A DNA stretch of 64,000 nt from Streptomyces sp. WAC05374 (GTDB lineage Bacteria; Actinomycetota; Actinomycetes; Streptomycetales; Streptomycetaceae): NCBI RefSeq assembly GCF_004353505.1, contig NZ_SMNQ01000005.1, forward strand, positions 124,001 through 188,000, written 5' to 3'. Below the pieces are notes generated by a model, which saw only the letters and a program-made list of their open reading frames with translations, was not told the origin of the DNA and did no database searches. Of this stretch, positions 48,856-57,329 are shown piece after piece; the stretch's first letter is position 1, and each line of letters starts with the position of its first letter. The position numbers and the translations under genes are program-made.

Positions 48856-49868
48856 CGCCGCGGCTGCGGCTGCTGCTGCCTGGGCTGGGCGCCCCCTCCG
48901 TGCAGGAGGGCGGCGCCCAGTGGCGTCAGGGTGTGCAGGACGGAACTGCCCTGGCGCAGCGTGTAGACCAGGCCCGCGTCACGCAGCACGCCCGCGTGCT
49001 GGCTCGCCGAGGCGAGGGAGACCCCCGCGCGGCGGGCCAGCTCGCTCGTCGTACCGCCGTGCCCTATGGCCCTGAGCACGGCGCACCGGGTGTGCCCGAC
49101 GAGCCGGCCCAGCGGGGACGCTCCCGTCTCGCAGGGCGCCGCCACGGGCGCGTCGGTGTGCGTGACGGGGTAGACCAGGACGGGCGGCAGCTCCGGGTCG
49201 CGCAGGACGACCGGGGTGCCCCGGCAGAAGTACGAGGGCTGGAGCAGCAGGCCCCGCCCCTCCAGGTGCAGCTCGCGGTCGACGGGATAGTCGGCCTCCA
49301 GCACCGGCGCCTTCCAGCGCAGCACCGGCGGCAGGGAGGCGAGCAGCTCGTCGGCCCCGCCGTCGAGCAGGGCACGCCCCCGTACGGCACGGTCGGCCTC
49401 CACGCGGGCCTCGATGTGCGGCCAGTACGGCTCCACGGCCGCGCGGTGGTAGCCGCGCAGCGCCCCGATGAGCCGGCCGAACGGCTCCTGGCGTCCCTCG
49501 GCGAGGTCGCGCGCCCAGCCGGGCAGCGGTCCCCCACCGGGCCGGGAGGCGGCCAGCAGCGCCAGCTCCGTGTGGACGCGGGCGGGCGGGGTGGCCCGGA
49601 CCGCCTGGAGCCCCGCGTCCAGGCCGTCGATGCCCTCGGGTGGGGTCAGGAAATCGGGGAAATAGCCCCGCGTCGGCACGAGCGCGCCGAGCAGCCTCGT
49701 TTCGCCGTTCAGCCGCGTCCGCGATTCCGAGCGCCATGCCCCGTAGACCAGCGCGCCGCGCCGGTCCCGCAACCTGTGAAAGCTGAGAATCGTTTCCCAC
49801 AACGCATCCGGCCGGGCGGCCATCCGGACCCCGGCGAGGTCCTCCCCGGTGAAATGAATACGTAGCAC
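48825..49868 (-). CDS. ArsR-type winged-helix regulator with DUF5937 N-terminal domain
   Basis: The 347-residue protein starts VLRIHFTGEDLAGVRMA and has a long N-terminal domain (about 1-240, DUF5937-like). A C-terminal winged helix follows (about 250-320, LVGHTRCAVLRAIGHGGTTSELARRAGVSLASASQHAGVLRDAGLV). The GTG at 49868 follows GGTGGGGG; a longer frame reaches 49940 but lacks that signal. The last residues (Gln/Pro/Arg-rich) come from overlap with the DUF839 gene. Target and ligand are unknown. Confidence 0.8.
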   Translation of the reverse strand: MLRIHFTGEDLAGVRMAARPDALWETILSFHRLRDRRGALVYGAWRSESRTRLNGETRLLGALVPTRGYFPDFLTPPEGIDGLDAGLQAVRATPPARVHTELALLAASRPGGGPLPGWARDLAEGRQEPFGRLIGALRGYHRAAVEPYWPHIEARVEADRAVRGRALLDGGADELLASLPPVLRWKAPVLEADYPVDRELHLEGRGLLLQPSYFCRGTPVVLRDPELPPVLVYPVTHTDAPVAAPCETGASPLGRLVGHTRCAVLRAIGHGGTTSELARRAGVSLASASQHAGVLRDAGLVYTLRQGSSVLHTLTPLGAALLHGGGAQPRQQQPQPRRYARKGPVTS

Positions 49869-50499
49869 TGAACCCCCACCTGTTGCATCCGCAATCACCC
49901 CCCGCCAATGAGTATGCACGCCATCACAGGACGTCACCACGGCATTTCAGCCACAGTTGAAACGCATCGCGGAGACCGGGGGTGAACCGAAAAGCTGTAC
50001 GCCGTCGGGCAGGAAACCTTCAGGACCGAGGTGACGTGGTGAAGACCGTGGGGGGCTTCGCGCGTCCGGCGGCGGACCTGAAAGGTTGCGGCTCTCCCGC
50101 CCGGCAGGGGTAATGGGGCGCGGTCGGCGGGTGGGGATCCGGTGGCCGCGCTCCGCCCGTTCTTTGCGGGCCGAATCGGTGCCATTTGCCCGGACGTAGC
50201 CGGAGCGTAAAAGTCCGGCCTTCAACAGCCCAGAATTCAACCGGGCGCAATGCAACAGGAACCTACATTTCCCCCCGCGCCGGCACGCGTGCGGCCCGCC
50301 CCTCGGGCGCGGCACCCCGGGCGCGGCACCCCGGGCGCCCGGGCCCCTGGGCGCCCCGGCGCCCCACCGCCCCAGGACCTCCGGCCCCGGCCCCAGCCCC
50401 ACCCGCGCCCCCGGCCGCACCGCCTCGCGCCCGGCCCATGCCCGGCCCCGCCCCAGGGCCCCGGCCCACGCCCCCCCGGCCGGAAAACACAACAACACA
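49869..50499. other. Gene-free gap with a strongly C-rich (plus strand) tract
   Basis: I find no supportable gene here. The first 150 bp are moderately AT-rich and should hold the promoter of the DUF5937 regulator. From about 50270 to 50480 the plus strand consists mainly of C-runs with a G-rich minus strand (many GGG/GGGG runs), which could form G-quadruplex structures. Frames across it on both strands are Pro- or Gly-rich only. Confidence 0.6.
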
Positions 50500-50536
50500 A
50501 CGGGGCGGGCACCTCCGCACAAGGTGCCCGCCCCGT
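50500..50536 (-). terminator. Terminator of ppdK (third and strongest hairpin)
   Basis: A 14-bp perfect stem (50500-50513 with 50523-50536) is followed on the minus strand by TTGTGTTGTTGTGTTTTCC, a T-rich tail. Together with two hairpins nearer the stop codon it forms the 3' end of the ppdK message. Confidence 0.85.
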
Positions 50537-50548
50537 TTCTCTTGATGA

Positions 50549-50636
50549 CCGGAGCCGCCGCCGATCGGTGAGGGTCGGGGACCAACGGCGGCTCCGGGGT
50601 TCGTCGCCGGACCGTCCGGGCGAGCGGACGGTCCGG
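50549..50636 (-). terminator. Two further hairpins just after ppdK
   Basis: Stems of 12 bp occur at 50607-50618/50625-50636 (loop GGCGAG) and 50549-50560/50586-50597. Both are perfect. They lie between the ppdK stop codon and the terminator at 50500-50536. Confidence 0.75.
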
Positions 50637-50644
50637 GTCCGGGC

Positions 50645-53356
50645 TCAGCGGCTGTCGCTCCCGCTGGACTGCGCCGCCGCGCGGCCCGCCTCCAGGCGCG
50701 CCACCGGGATGCGGAACGGCGAGCAGGAGACGTAGTCCAGGCCCACCTCGTGGAAGAAGTGCACCGACTCCGGGTCACCGCCGTGCTCGCCGCAGACGCC
50801 GAGCTTGATGTCCGGGCGGGTGGCCCGGCCCGACTCGACCGCGCTGCGCACGAGCGCGCCCACGCCGTCCTTGTCGATCGTCTCGAACGGGCTGACGCCG
50901 AAGATGCCCTTCTCCAGGTACGCGGTGAAGAAGCTGGCCTCCACGTCGTCCCGGGAGAAGCCCCACACCGTCTGGGTGAGGTCGTTGGTGCCGAAGGAGA
51001 AGAACTCGGCGCACTCGGCGATCTGACCGGCGGTCACGGCGGCGCGCGGCAGCTCGATCATCGTGCCGAGGGCGAGCTTGAGCTCGACGCCGGTCTGCGC
51101 CTGGACCTCGGCGATGACCTGCTCGGCCTCGTCGCGGACGAGCTCCAGCTCCTGGACGGTGCCCACCAGCGGGATCATGATCTCGGCGCGCGGGTCGCCC
51201 TTGGCCTCGATGCGCTGGGCGGCGGCCTCGGCGATGGCACGGACCTGCATGGTGAACAGGCCGGGGATGACCAGGCCGAGGCGTACGCCGCGCAGACCCA
51301 GCATCGGGTTCTGCTCGTGCAGCCGGTGGACGGCCTGGAGGAGGCGCAGCTCGTTCTCGTGCGGCTCCTTGCGGGCCTCGGCGAGGGCGACGCGCACCGA
51401 CAGCTCGGTGATGTCGGGCAGGAACTCGTGCAGCGGCGGGTCCAGCAGACGCACCGTCACCGGCAGGCCGTCCATCGCCTCGAACAGCTCGACGAAGTCG
51501 TCCTTCTGGAGCGGCAGCAGGGCCTTGAGGGCCTCGTCGCGCTCCGCGTCCGTGTCGGCGAGGATGAGCCGCTCGACGTACTGGCGCCGGTCGCCGAGGA
51601 ACATGTGCTCGGTACGGCACAGGCCGATGCCCTGGGCGCCGAAGCGCCGCGCACGCGAGGCGTCCTCGGCGTTGTCGGCGTTGGCCCGTACGCGCAGCCG
51701 GCGTACCCGGTCCGCGTACGCCATGATCCGGTGCACGGCCTGGACGAGCTCGTCGGCGTCGTCGGCGCCGGCGTGCATGCGGCCCTCGAAGTACTCGACG
51801 ACCGGCGACGGCACGACCGGGACCTCACCGAGGTACACCTTGCCGGTGGAGCCGTCGATGGAGACGACGTCGCCCTCCTCGACGACGTGCCCGCCGGGCA
51901 CCGTCATCCGGCGGCGCTTGGTGTCGACCTCCAGCTCCTCGGCACCGCAGACACAGGTCTTGCCCATGCCGCGCGCGACGACGGCCGCGTGGGAGGTCTT
52001 GCCGCCGCGCGAGGTGAGGATGCCCTCGGCGGCGATCATGCCGTCCAGGTCGTCCGGGTTGGTCTCGCGGCGGATCAGGATGACCTTCTCGCCGGACCGG
52101 GACCACTTGACGGCGGTGTACGAGTCGAAGACGGCCTTGCCGACGGCGGCGCCCGGTGAGGCGGCGATGCCGCGCCCGACCTGCTGGACCTCGGCCTTCT
52201 CGTCGAAGCGCGGGAACATGAGCTGGGCGAGCTGGGCGCCGTTGACGCGCTGGAGCGCCTCGGCCTCGTCGATCAGGCCCTGGTCGACGAGCTGGGTGGC
52301 GATCCGGAAGGCGGCACCGGCGGTGCGCTTGCCGACGCGGGTCTGGAGCATCCAGAGCTGGCCGCGCTCGATGGTGAACTCGATGTCGCAGAGATCCTTG
52401 TAGTGGTTCTCCAGCGTCTCCATGATCTGCATGAGCTGGTCGTACGACTTCTTGTCGATCGACTCGAGGTCGGCCAGCGGCACGGTGTTGCGGATGCCGG
52501 CGACGACGTCCTCGCCCTGCGCGTTCTGGAGGTAGTCGCCGTACACGCCCTGGTGGCCGGAGGCGGGGTCGCGGGTGAAGGCGACGCCGGTGCCGGAGTC
52601 GGGGCCGAGGTTGCCGAAGACCATGGAGCAGACGTTGACGGCGGTGCCGAGGTCGTGCGGGATGCGCTCCTGGCGGCGGTAGAGCTTGGCGCGCTCGCCG
52701 TTCCAGGAGTCGAAGACGGCCTTGATGGCCAGGTCCATCTGCTCGCGCGGGTCCTGCGGGAAGTCGCGGCCGGCCTCGGCCTTGACGATCTTCTTGAAGT
52801 GCTTGACCAGCTTCTTCAGGTCGCCCGCGTCGAGGTCGGTGTCGACGGTGACCTTCTTGGCGGCCTTGGCCTCGTCGAGGGCCTCCTCGAAGAGCTCGCC
52901 GTCCACGCCGAGGACCGTCTTGCCGAACATCTGGATGAGGCGCCGGTACGAGTCCCAGGCGAACCGCTCGTCCCCGGCCTGCTTGGCCAGGCCCTCGACG
53001 GACTTGTCGGAGAGTCCGATGTTGAGGACGGTGTCCATCATTCCGGGCATGGAGAACTTGGCGCCGGAACGGACGGAGACCAGGAGCGGGTTGTCGGCCT
53101 GACCGAGCTTCTTGCCCATCGTCTTCTCGAGCGCGTCGAGGTGCGCGGTGACCTCGTCCCGCAGCTCGACGGGCTCGTCGCCGCTGTCGAGGTAGACCTT
53201 GCACGCCTCGGTGGTGATGGTGAAGCCGGGAGGCACGGGAAGACCCAGGTTGGTCATCTCGGCGAGGTTCGCGCCCTTACCGCCGAGCAGGTCCTTCAGG
53301 TCCTTGTTGCCCTCGGTGAAGTCGTACACGAACTTCTGATCTTTGTTTTCCGACAC
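50645..53356 (-). CDS. ppdK: Pyruvate, phosphate dikinase
   Basis: PPDK interconverts pyruvate, ATP and phosphate with phosphoenolpyruvate, AMP and pyrophosphate, linking glycolysis and gluconeogenesis. The 903-residue protein has the N-terminal ATP-grasp part (LLGGKGANLAEMTNLGLPVPPG, SMPGMMDTVLNIG), the swivelling His domain (GGKTSHAAVVARGMGK, near 457) and the C-terminal PEP barrel (GIGLCRTEHMF, FSFGTNDLTQ, LGVCGEHGGDPESV with the catalytic Cys). Length is normal. It starts 17 nt after GAGGAGT. Three stacked hairpins follow it, and two palindromes lie upstream. Confidence 0.97.
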   Translation of the reverse strand: MSENKDQKFVYDFTEGNKDLKDLLGGKGANLAEMTNLGLPVPPGFTITTEACKVYLDSGDEPVELRDEVTAHLDALEKTMGKKLGQADNPLLVSVRSGAKFSMPGMMDTVLNIGLSDKSVEGLAKQAGDERFAWDSYRRLIQMFGKTVLGVDGELFEEALDEAKAAKKVTVDTDLDAGDLKKLVKHFKKIVKAEAGRDFPQDPREQMDLAIKAVFDSWNGERAKLYRRQERIPHDLGTAVNVCSMVFGNLGPDSGTGVAFTRDPASGHQGVYGDYLQNAQGEDVVAGIRNTVPLADLESIDKKSYDQLMQIMETLENHYKDLCDIEFTIERGQLWMLQTRVGKRTAGAAFRIATQLVDQGLIDEAEALQRVNGAQLAQLMFPRFDEKAEVQQVGRGIAASPGAAVGKAVFDSYTAVKWSRSGEKVILIRRETNPDDLDGMIAAEGILTSRGGKTSHAAVVARGMGKTCVCGAEELEVDTKRRRMTVPGGHVVEEGDVVSIDGSTGKVYLGEVPVVPSPVVEYFEGRMHAGADDADELVQAVHRIMAYADRVRRLRVRANADNAEDASRARRFGAQGIGLCRTEHMFLGDRRQYVERLILADTDAERDEALKALLPLQKDDFVELFEAMDGLPVTVRLLDPPLHEFLPDITELSVRVALAEARKEPHENELRLLQAVHRLHEQNPMLGLRGVRLGLVIPGLFTMQVRAIAEAAAQRIEAKGDPRAEIMIPLVGTVQELELVRDEAEQVIAEVQAQTGVELKLALGTMIELPRAAVTAGQIAECAEFFSFGTNDLTQTVWGFSRDDVEASFFTAYLEKGIFGVSPFETIDKDGVGALVRSAVESGRATRPDIKLGVCGEHGGDPESVHFFHEVGLDYVSCSPFRIPVARLEAGRAAAQSSGSDSR

Positions 53357-53557
53357 GGGTCTCGACTCCTCGAGGACTCGGTGGCTGCCCTGACGGCGAG
53401 GAACATACCCAGATCGAAGGCTTCTGGGTACGTACGCCTACCCGTCATACGGCCTTAACCACCCGTCCGCCAGCAGATCGAAAGTGACCGAGCGGTAGGT
53501 TTTCACCTCCGGCCCGTTCAGCCTCCGAAGGGCACTTGACTCAAAGCTGGCCGTAAT

Positions 53558-53672
53558 CGCTCATGTGAGCGCCCATCCAGGCACGTGAGTTCAACTCTTG
53601 AACACAAAAAGGGTGGCACTCAGTGCCACCCTTTGAGAAGTGCACCCGCCCCGTTCGCGCTCATATGAGCGC
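53558..53672. promoter_or_regulatory. Pair of palindromes CGCTCATRTGAGCGC in the ppdK-dusB gap
   Basis: CGCTCATGTGAGCGC at 53558-53572 and CGCTCATATGAGCGC at 53658-53672 are exactly 100 bp apart. The second belongs to a perfect 16-bp palindrome. Between them lies GTTCAA-CTC-TTGAAC (53589-53603) and the dusB terminator. The 434-bp gap has no gene I can support. Confidence 0.6.
53608..53634 (-). terminator. Terminator of dusB
   Basis: AAAGGGTGGCA-CTCAG-TGCCACCCTTT is a perfect 11-bp stem. On the minus strand it is followed by a short T-run (TTTTTGTG), the best rho-independent terminator shape in the window. Confidence 0.88.
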
Positions 53673-53790
53673 AACCCCTATCAGGGGTGGCGAGAATCAC
53701 GCCCTCCTGGAGGGCCGGATTCCAGAATCCGGACGGCATCCGCACCGCATCCGGACGCCTCCGGCGCCTGTCCGGCGGGCGGTGCCGCGG

Positions 53791-54927
53791 TCACCCGCCG
53801 GAGGTGTCCAGCTCGGCGTCCGCGCTGACCGCGGCGCAGTCGTACGGGTCCTTGAGCCACCCGTCCGGCAGCACCACCCGGTTGTTCCCGGACGTCCGCC
53901 CGCGCGGCCCGTCCGCGCCCGCCGGCCACGACTGGTCCAGGTCCAGCTCGCTCAACTGAGCGCGCAGCTCGTCCAGGGACGAGGTCACCGCCAGCCGCTT
54001 GCGCATCTCCGAACCGACCGCGAAGCCCTTGAGGTACCAGGCCACGTGCTTACGGAAGTCGATGACGCCCCGCGACTCGTCCCCGATCCACTCCCCCAGC
54101 AGCCGCGCGTGCCGCACCATCACGTCCGCGACCTCGCGCAGCGTGGGCGTCGCCGCCCCGCCGGTGCCCTCGAACGCCGCCACCAGGTCGCCGAAGAGCC
54201 ACGGCCGCCCCAGGCAGCCGCGCCCGACGACGACGCCGTCGCAGCCGGTCTCCCGCATCATCCGCAGCGCGTCGTCCGCCGACCAGATGTCGCCGTTGCC
54301 GAGCACGGGGATCTCCGGGACGTGCTCCTTGAGCCGGGCGATGGCGTCCCAGTCCGCCGTACCGCCGTAGTGCTGGGCCGCCGTGCGCCCGTGCAGGGCG
54401 ATGGCCGTCACGCCCTCCTCCACTGCGATGCGCCCGGCGTCCAGGAAGGTGATGTGGTCGTCGTCGATGCCCTTGCGCATCTTCATGGTGACCGGCAGGT
54501 CCCCGGCGTTCCCGACCGCCTCGTTGAGGATCGCGCGCAGCAGCGGCCGCTTGTACGGCAGGGCGGACCCGCCGCCCTTGCGCGTCACCTTGGGCACCGG
54601 GCAGCCGAAGTTCAGGTCGATGTGGTCGGCGAGGTCCTCGTCGACGATCATCCGCACCGCCTTGCCGACGGTCACCGGGTCCACCCCGTAGAGCTGGATC
54701 GAGCGGGGCGTCTCCGTCTCGTCGAAGTGGATGAGCTGCATGGTCTTCTCGTTGCGCTCGACCAGCGCCCGCGTCGTGATCATCTCGCTCACGAACAGCC
54801 CCTTGCCGCCGCTGAACTCGCGGCAGAGGGTGCGGAAGGGGGCGTTGGTGATGCCGGCCATCGGCGCGAGCACCACCGGCGGCTGCACGGTGTGCGGCCC
54901 GATGGCAAGGGGACTGAACGCGGTCAT
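53791..54927 (-). CDS. dusB: tRNA-dihydrouridine synthase DusB
   Basis: The FMN enzyme reduces uridines in the D-loop of tRNAs. The 378-residue TIM barrel has LAPMAGITNAPFRTLC, IDLNFGCPVPKVTRKGGGSAL with the catalytic Cys, GRTAAQHYGGTADW, GNGDIWSADDAL and GCDGVVVGRGCLGRPW. The C-terminal 40 residues are the usual extension of actinobacterial DusB. I prefer MTAFSPLAIG at 54927 over 54942. It is divergent from the MFS gene with 57 bp between them, and its terminator is at 53608-53634. Confidence 0.94.
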   Translation of the reverse strand: MTAFSPLAIGPHTVQPPVVLAPMAGITNAPFRTLCREFSGGKGLFVSEMITTRALVERNEKTMQLIHFDETETPRSIQLYGVDPVTVGKAVRMIVDEDLADHIDLNFGCPVPKVTRKGGGSALPYKRPLLRAILNEAVGNAGDLPVTMKMRKGIDDDHITFLDAGRIAVEEGVTAIALHGRTAAQHYGGTADWDAIARLKEHVPEIPVLGNGDIWSADDALRMMRETGCDGVVVGRGCLGRPWLFGDLVAAFEGTGGAATPTLREVADVMVRHARLLGEWIGDESRGVIDFRKHVAWYLKGFAVGSEMRKRLAVTSSLDELRAQLSELDLDQSWPAGADGPRGRTSGNNRVVLPDGWLKDPYDCAAVSADAELDTSGG

Positions 54928-54984
54928 GCACCCCATTGTCACCTACATACGGAGCCGGTCGTTAGTTAGGCGTACTTTGAATAT

Positions 54985-56400
54985 ATGCCCGAGCTCACCC
55001 ACCGCCGGCGGCTGTTGGTGCTGGCGATCTGCTGCATGAGTCTGCTGATCGTCAGCCTGGACAACACCGTGCTGAACGTCGCCCTCCCCTCCATGCGCCG
55101 GGAGCTCCGGACCGACGTCGCGGGGATGCAGTGGACCATCGACGCCTACACGCTCGTCCTGGCGTCGCTGCTGATGCTGGCCGGCTCCACGGCCGACCGG
55201 ATCGGCCGCCGCAAGGTGTTCCTGACCGGGCTGGCCGTCTTCACCACCGGCTCGGTGCTCTGCTCCCTGGCCCCGAGCCTGGAGGCGCTCGTCGCCTTCC
55301 GCATGGTCCAGGCCGTGGGCGGCTCGATGCTCAACCCGGTCGCCATGTCGATCATCACCAACACCTTCACCGAGCCACGCGCGCGTGCCCGGGCCATCGG
55401 CGTCTGGGGCGGCGTCGTGGGCATCTCCATGGCGGCGGGCCCGCTGGTCGGCGGCGTGCTCACCGACTCGGTCGGCTGGCGCTCGATCTTCTGGCTCAAC
55501 CTCCCGGTGGGACTCCTCGCGCTGTTCCTCACCTTCCGGTACGTCCCCGAGTCCCGCGCCCCCAGGCCCCGGCGGGTGGACCCGGTCGGGCAGCTCCTCG
55601 TGATGGTGCTCCTGGGATCGCTGACGTACGCGATCATCGAGACGGACCCGGTCTTCGCGGCCGTGGCCGTGGTGGCCCTCCTCGCCCTGCTGCGGTACGA
55701 GCCGAGGCGCACCGAGCCGCTGATCGACCTGCGGTTCTTCCGCAGCGCCCCGTTCAGCGGGGCCACGGTCGTCGCGGTGAGCGCGTTCGCCGCGCTGAGC
55801 GGCTTCCTCTTCGTCAACACCCTGTACCTCCAGGACGTGCGCGGCCTGTCCGCGCTGGACGCCGGGCTGTACATGCTGCCGATGGCGGCGCTCACCTTCG
55901 TCTGCGCGCCCCTGTCCGGGCGGCTGGTCGGCAGCCGGGGCCCGCGCCTGCCGCTGCTGGTCGCGGGCGTGACGATGACGGCGAGCGGGGTGCTGTTCGC
56001 GGCGTTCGAGGCGGAGACGTCCACGCCGCTGCTGTTCACCGGGTACGTCCTGTTCGGCCTCGGCTTCGGCATGGTGAACGCGCCGATCACCGACACGGCC
56101 GTCTCCGGCATGCCGCGCGCCCAGGCGGGCGTCGCCGCCGCCGTCGCCTCCACGAGCCGGCAGATCGGCCAGACGCTGGGCGTCGCGGTCGTCGGGGCCG
56201 TGCTGGCCGCCGGCGTCTCTCCCGACGCCCACGCCACCGGCTTCGTCGCCGCGAGCCGCCCCGCCTGGTGGGTCATCGCCGGCTGCGGCCTGAGCGTCCT
56301 GCTGGTGGGCGCGGCCACCAGCGGCGCCTGGGCCCGTGGCACGGCCGAGCGCACGGCCCGCCGCCTGGAAGCCCCCGAAACGGCGCCCGCCACCCACTGA
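54985..56400 (+). CDS. MFS multidrug exporter, DHA2 (EmrB/QacA) type
   Basis: The 471-residue protein has 14 hydrophobic segments and family motifs: LDNTVLNVALPSM (motif D1), GSTADRIGRRKVF (motif A), RMVQAVGGSMLNPVAMSI, and GVWGGVVGISMAAGPLVGG (motif C of antiporters). It probably exports drugs with proton exchange. No ribosome binding site is seen before the ATG, so it may be leaderless. The last 16 codons and the stop are part of a 90-bp sequence repeated exactly 351 bp downstream. Confidence 0.92.
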   Translation: MPELTHRRRLLVLAICCMSLLIVSLDNTVLNVALPSMRRELRTDVAGMQWTIDAYTLVLASLLMLAGSTADRIGRRKVFLTGLAVFTTGSVLCSLAPSLEALVAFRMVQAVGGSMLNPVAMSIITNTFTEPRARARAIGVWGGVVGISMAAGPLVGGVLTDSVGWRSIFWLNLPVGLLALFLTFRYVPESRAPRPRRVDPVGQLLVMVLLGSLTYAIIETDPVFAAVAVVALLALLRYEPRRTEPLIDLRFFRSAPFSGATVVAVSAFAALSGFLFVNTLYLQDVRGLSALDAGLYMLPMAALTFVCAPLSGRLVGSRGPRLPLLVAGVTMTASGVLFAAFEAETSTPLLFTGYVLFGLGFGMVNAPITDTAVSGMPRAQAGVAAAVASTSRQIGQTLGVAVVGAVLAAGVSPDAHATGFVAASRPAWWVIAGCGLSVLLVGAATSGAWARGTAERTARRLEAPETAPATH

Positions 56401-56439
56401 GCCCCGCGCGTCACCGCCCCCGCCCACCGCCCGGCGGGG
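56350..56439 (+). repeat. 90-bp direct repeat, left copy
   Basis: It spans the last 16 codons and stop of the MFS gene and about 39 bp after it. It is identical base for base to 56701-56790. Confidence 0.93.
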
Positions 56440-56551
56440 CGCGAGCCGCCCGGCCGCTCCAAGGGTGCGGACATGTCCGTATTGCGGCACTTCGAAAAGA
56501 TCATCTTTTCTGGACTTCCGGTCCCGTGACGTCCTCATGCGAGAGGTGACC

Positions 56552-56695
56552 ATGACACCCAGCTCCAAGAACCCGCCCGGTTTTGAACTACGGCTCGGCG
56601 GGCTGCACGTGAAGCTTCAGCGCGTCCCGGGTTGGCTCGTCGCCCTGGTCACCACCGCGGGCTGGGCGGCGGGAACGTGGTGGGCCCAGCGCTGA
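56552..56695 (+). CDS. 47-residue hydrophobic-tailed small protein inside a direct-repeat cassette
   Basis: MTPSSKNPPGFELRLGGLHVK is followed by LQRVPGWLVALVTTAGWAAG and a Trp-rich end. There is a short polar head, a FELRLGGLHV core and one hydrophobic segment able to insert into a membrane. GAGAGGTGA precedes the ATG. I recall similar short actinobacterial proteins with this FELRLGGLH core but no known function; a membrane peptide or toxin-like role would be speculation. Its upstream region has palindromes CGGACATGTCCG (56468-56479) and GAAAAGAT-C-ATCTTTTC (56494-56510). The whole 261-bp unit lies between two 90-bp repeats. Confidence 0.72.
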   Translation: MTPSSKNPPGFELRLGGLHVKLQRVPGWLVALVTTAGWAAGTWWAQR

Positions 56696-56700
56696 GGTCC

Positions 56701-56790
56701 CGCACGGCCCGCCGCCTGGAAGCCCCCGAAACGGCGCCCGCCACCCACTGAGCCCCGCGCGTCACCGCCCCCGCCCACCGCCCGGCGGGG
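56701..56790 (+). repeat. 90-bp direct repeat, right copy (duplicate of the MFS 3' end)
   Basis: It begins 5 bp after the small gene's stop. It repeats the coding end of the MFS gene without the rest of the gene, so it is the duplicated copy and is not translated. Confidence 0.93.
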
Positions 56791-56799
56791 GAAAGGGCG

Positions 56800-56837
56800 A
56801 GGGCCCGGGTCGCCCCTCCTGGGGTGACCCGGGCCCT
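56800..56837. terminator. Bidirectional terminator hairpin
   Basis: A 17-bp stem with one G-T pair (56800-56816 and 56821-56837, loop TCCT) lies between the small-gene cassette and the convergent DUF6243 gene. Confidence 0.82.
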
Positions 56838-56901
56838 GCCGGTGCGCCGTGCGACATATCGCCGTGCGCGGTTCGGGTTGCGGGCCCGGCGGCCCGCGCT
56901 G

Positions 56902-57084
56902 TCAGCTCTCCTGCGGCTCGGCGCCCTGCGTGCGCTCGCGCATCTTGCGGAGGAGGTCCTGCTTCTGGTCGGCGGCGGCCCTGCGGTCGGCGGCGCGCGC
57001 GGGGGCGGAGCCCTGCTGGTCCGCGCGGGACAGCTTCTTCCGCTGTCCGCCTACGCCCAGAAGGTTGTTACGGCTCTTGGCCAT
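56902..57084 (-). CDS. DUF6243 family small protein
   Basis: The 60-residue, highly charged protein begins MAKSRNNLLGVGGQRKKLSRADQ and ends with a coiled-coil-like RAADRRAAADQKQDLLRKMRERTQ. The GVGGQRKKLSR motif marks a Streptomyces family (DUF6243) of unknown function; the basic charge suggests nucleic-acid or ribosome contact but this is a guess. GGAGAACCC precedes the ATG. The next 245 bp upstream hold its promoter and the aldo/keto reductase operator. Confidence 0.82.
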   Translation of the reverse strand: MAKSRNNLLGVGGQRKKLSRADQQGSAPARAADRRAAADQKQDLLRKMRERTQGAEPQES

Positions 57085-57244
57085 GGGTTCTCCATCGTGG
57101 TGAGAAGTGGGTCGGCATGTGGTGCGTGGGGGGCGGGTGGTCGGGCCCGCCGCACTCTCACTCGTAGATCGGAAGGAACGGCATGCCGTGACGGTACCCC
57201 GCGCGGCGCGCCCCGGCACCCGCTTTTCCCCTCCGTCCCGACGA

Positions 57245-57282
57245 ATGACTGCTGACAGATATTGAAATCTGTCAGCAGTCAT
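57245..57282. promoter_or_regulatory. TetR operator, 38-bp inverted repeat before the aldo/keto reductase
   Basis: Two 16-bp arms (57245-57260 and 57267-57282) are exact inverted copies around ATTGAA. The core CTGACAGAT/ATCTGTCAG is of TetR type. It stands 47 bp before the reductase start, where a promoter should be. The regulator is most likely the tetR gene at 58379. Confidence 0.75.
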
Positions 57283-57329
57283 GTCACTGTGGAGGGGCCG
57301 GACCTGTCCCGCCCTCAAGGAGCACCCCG

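Noticed and set aside
50237..50585. Protein-coding frames in the C-rich gap next to ppdK
   Set aside because: All six frames are Pro-, Gly- or Arg-rich without codon-position bias, and no start has a ribosome binding site.
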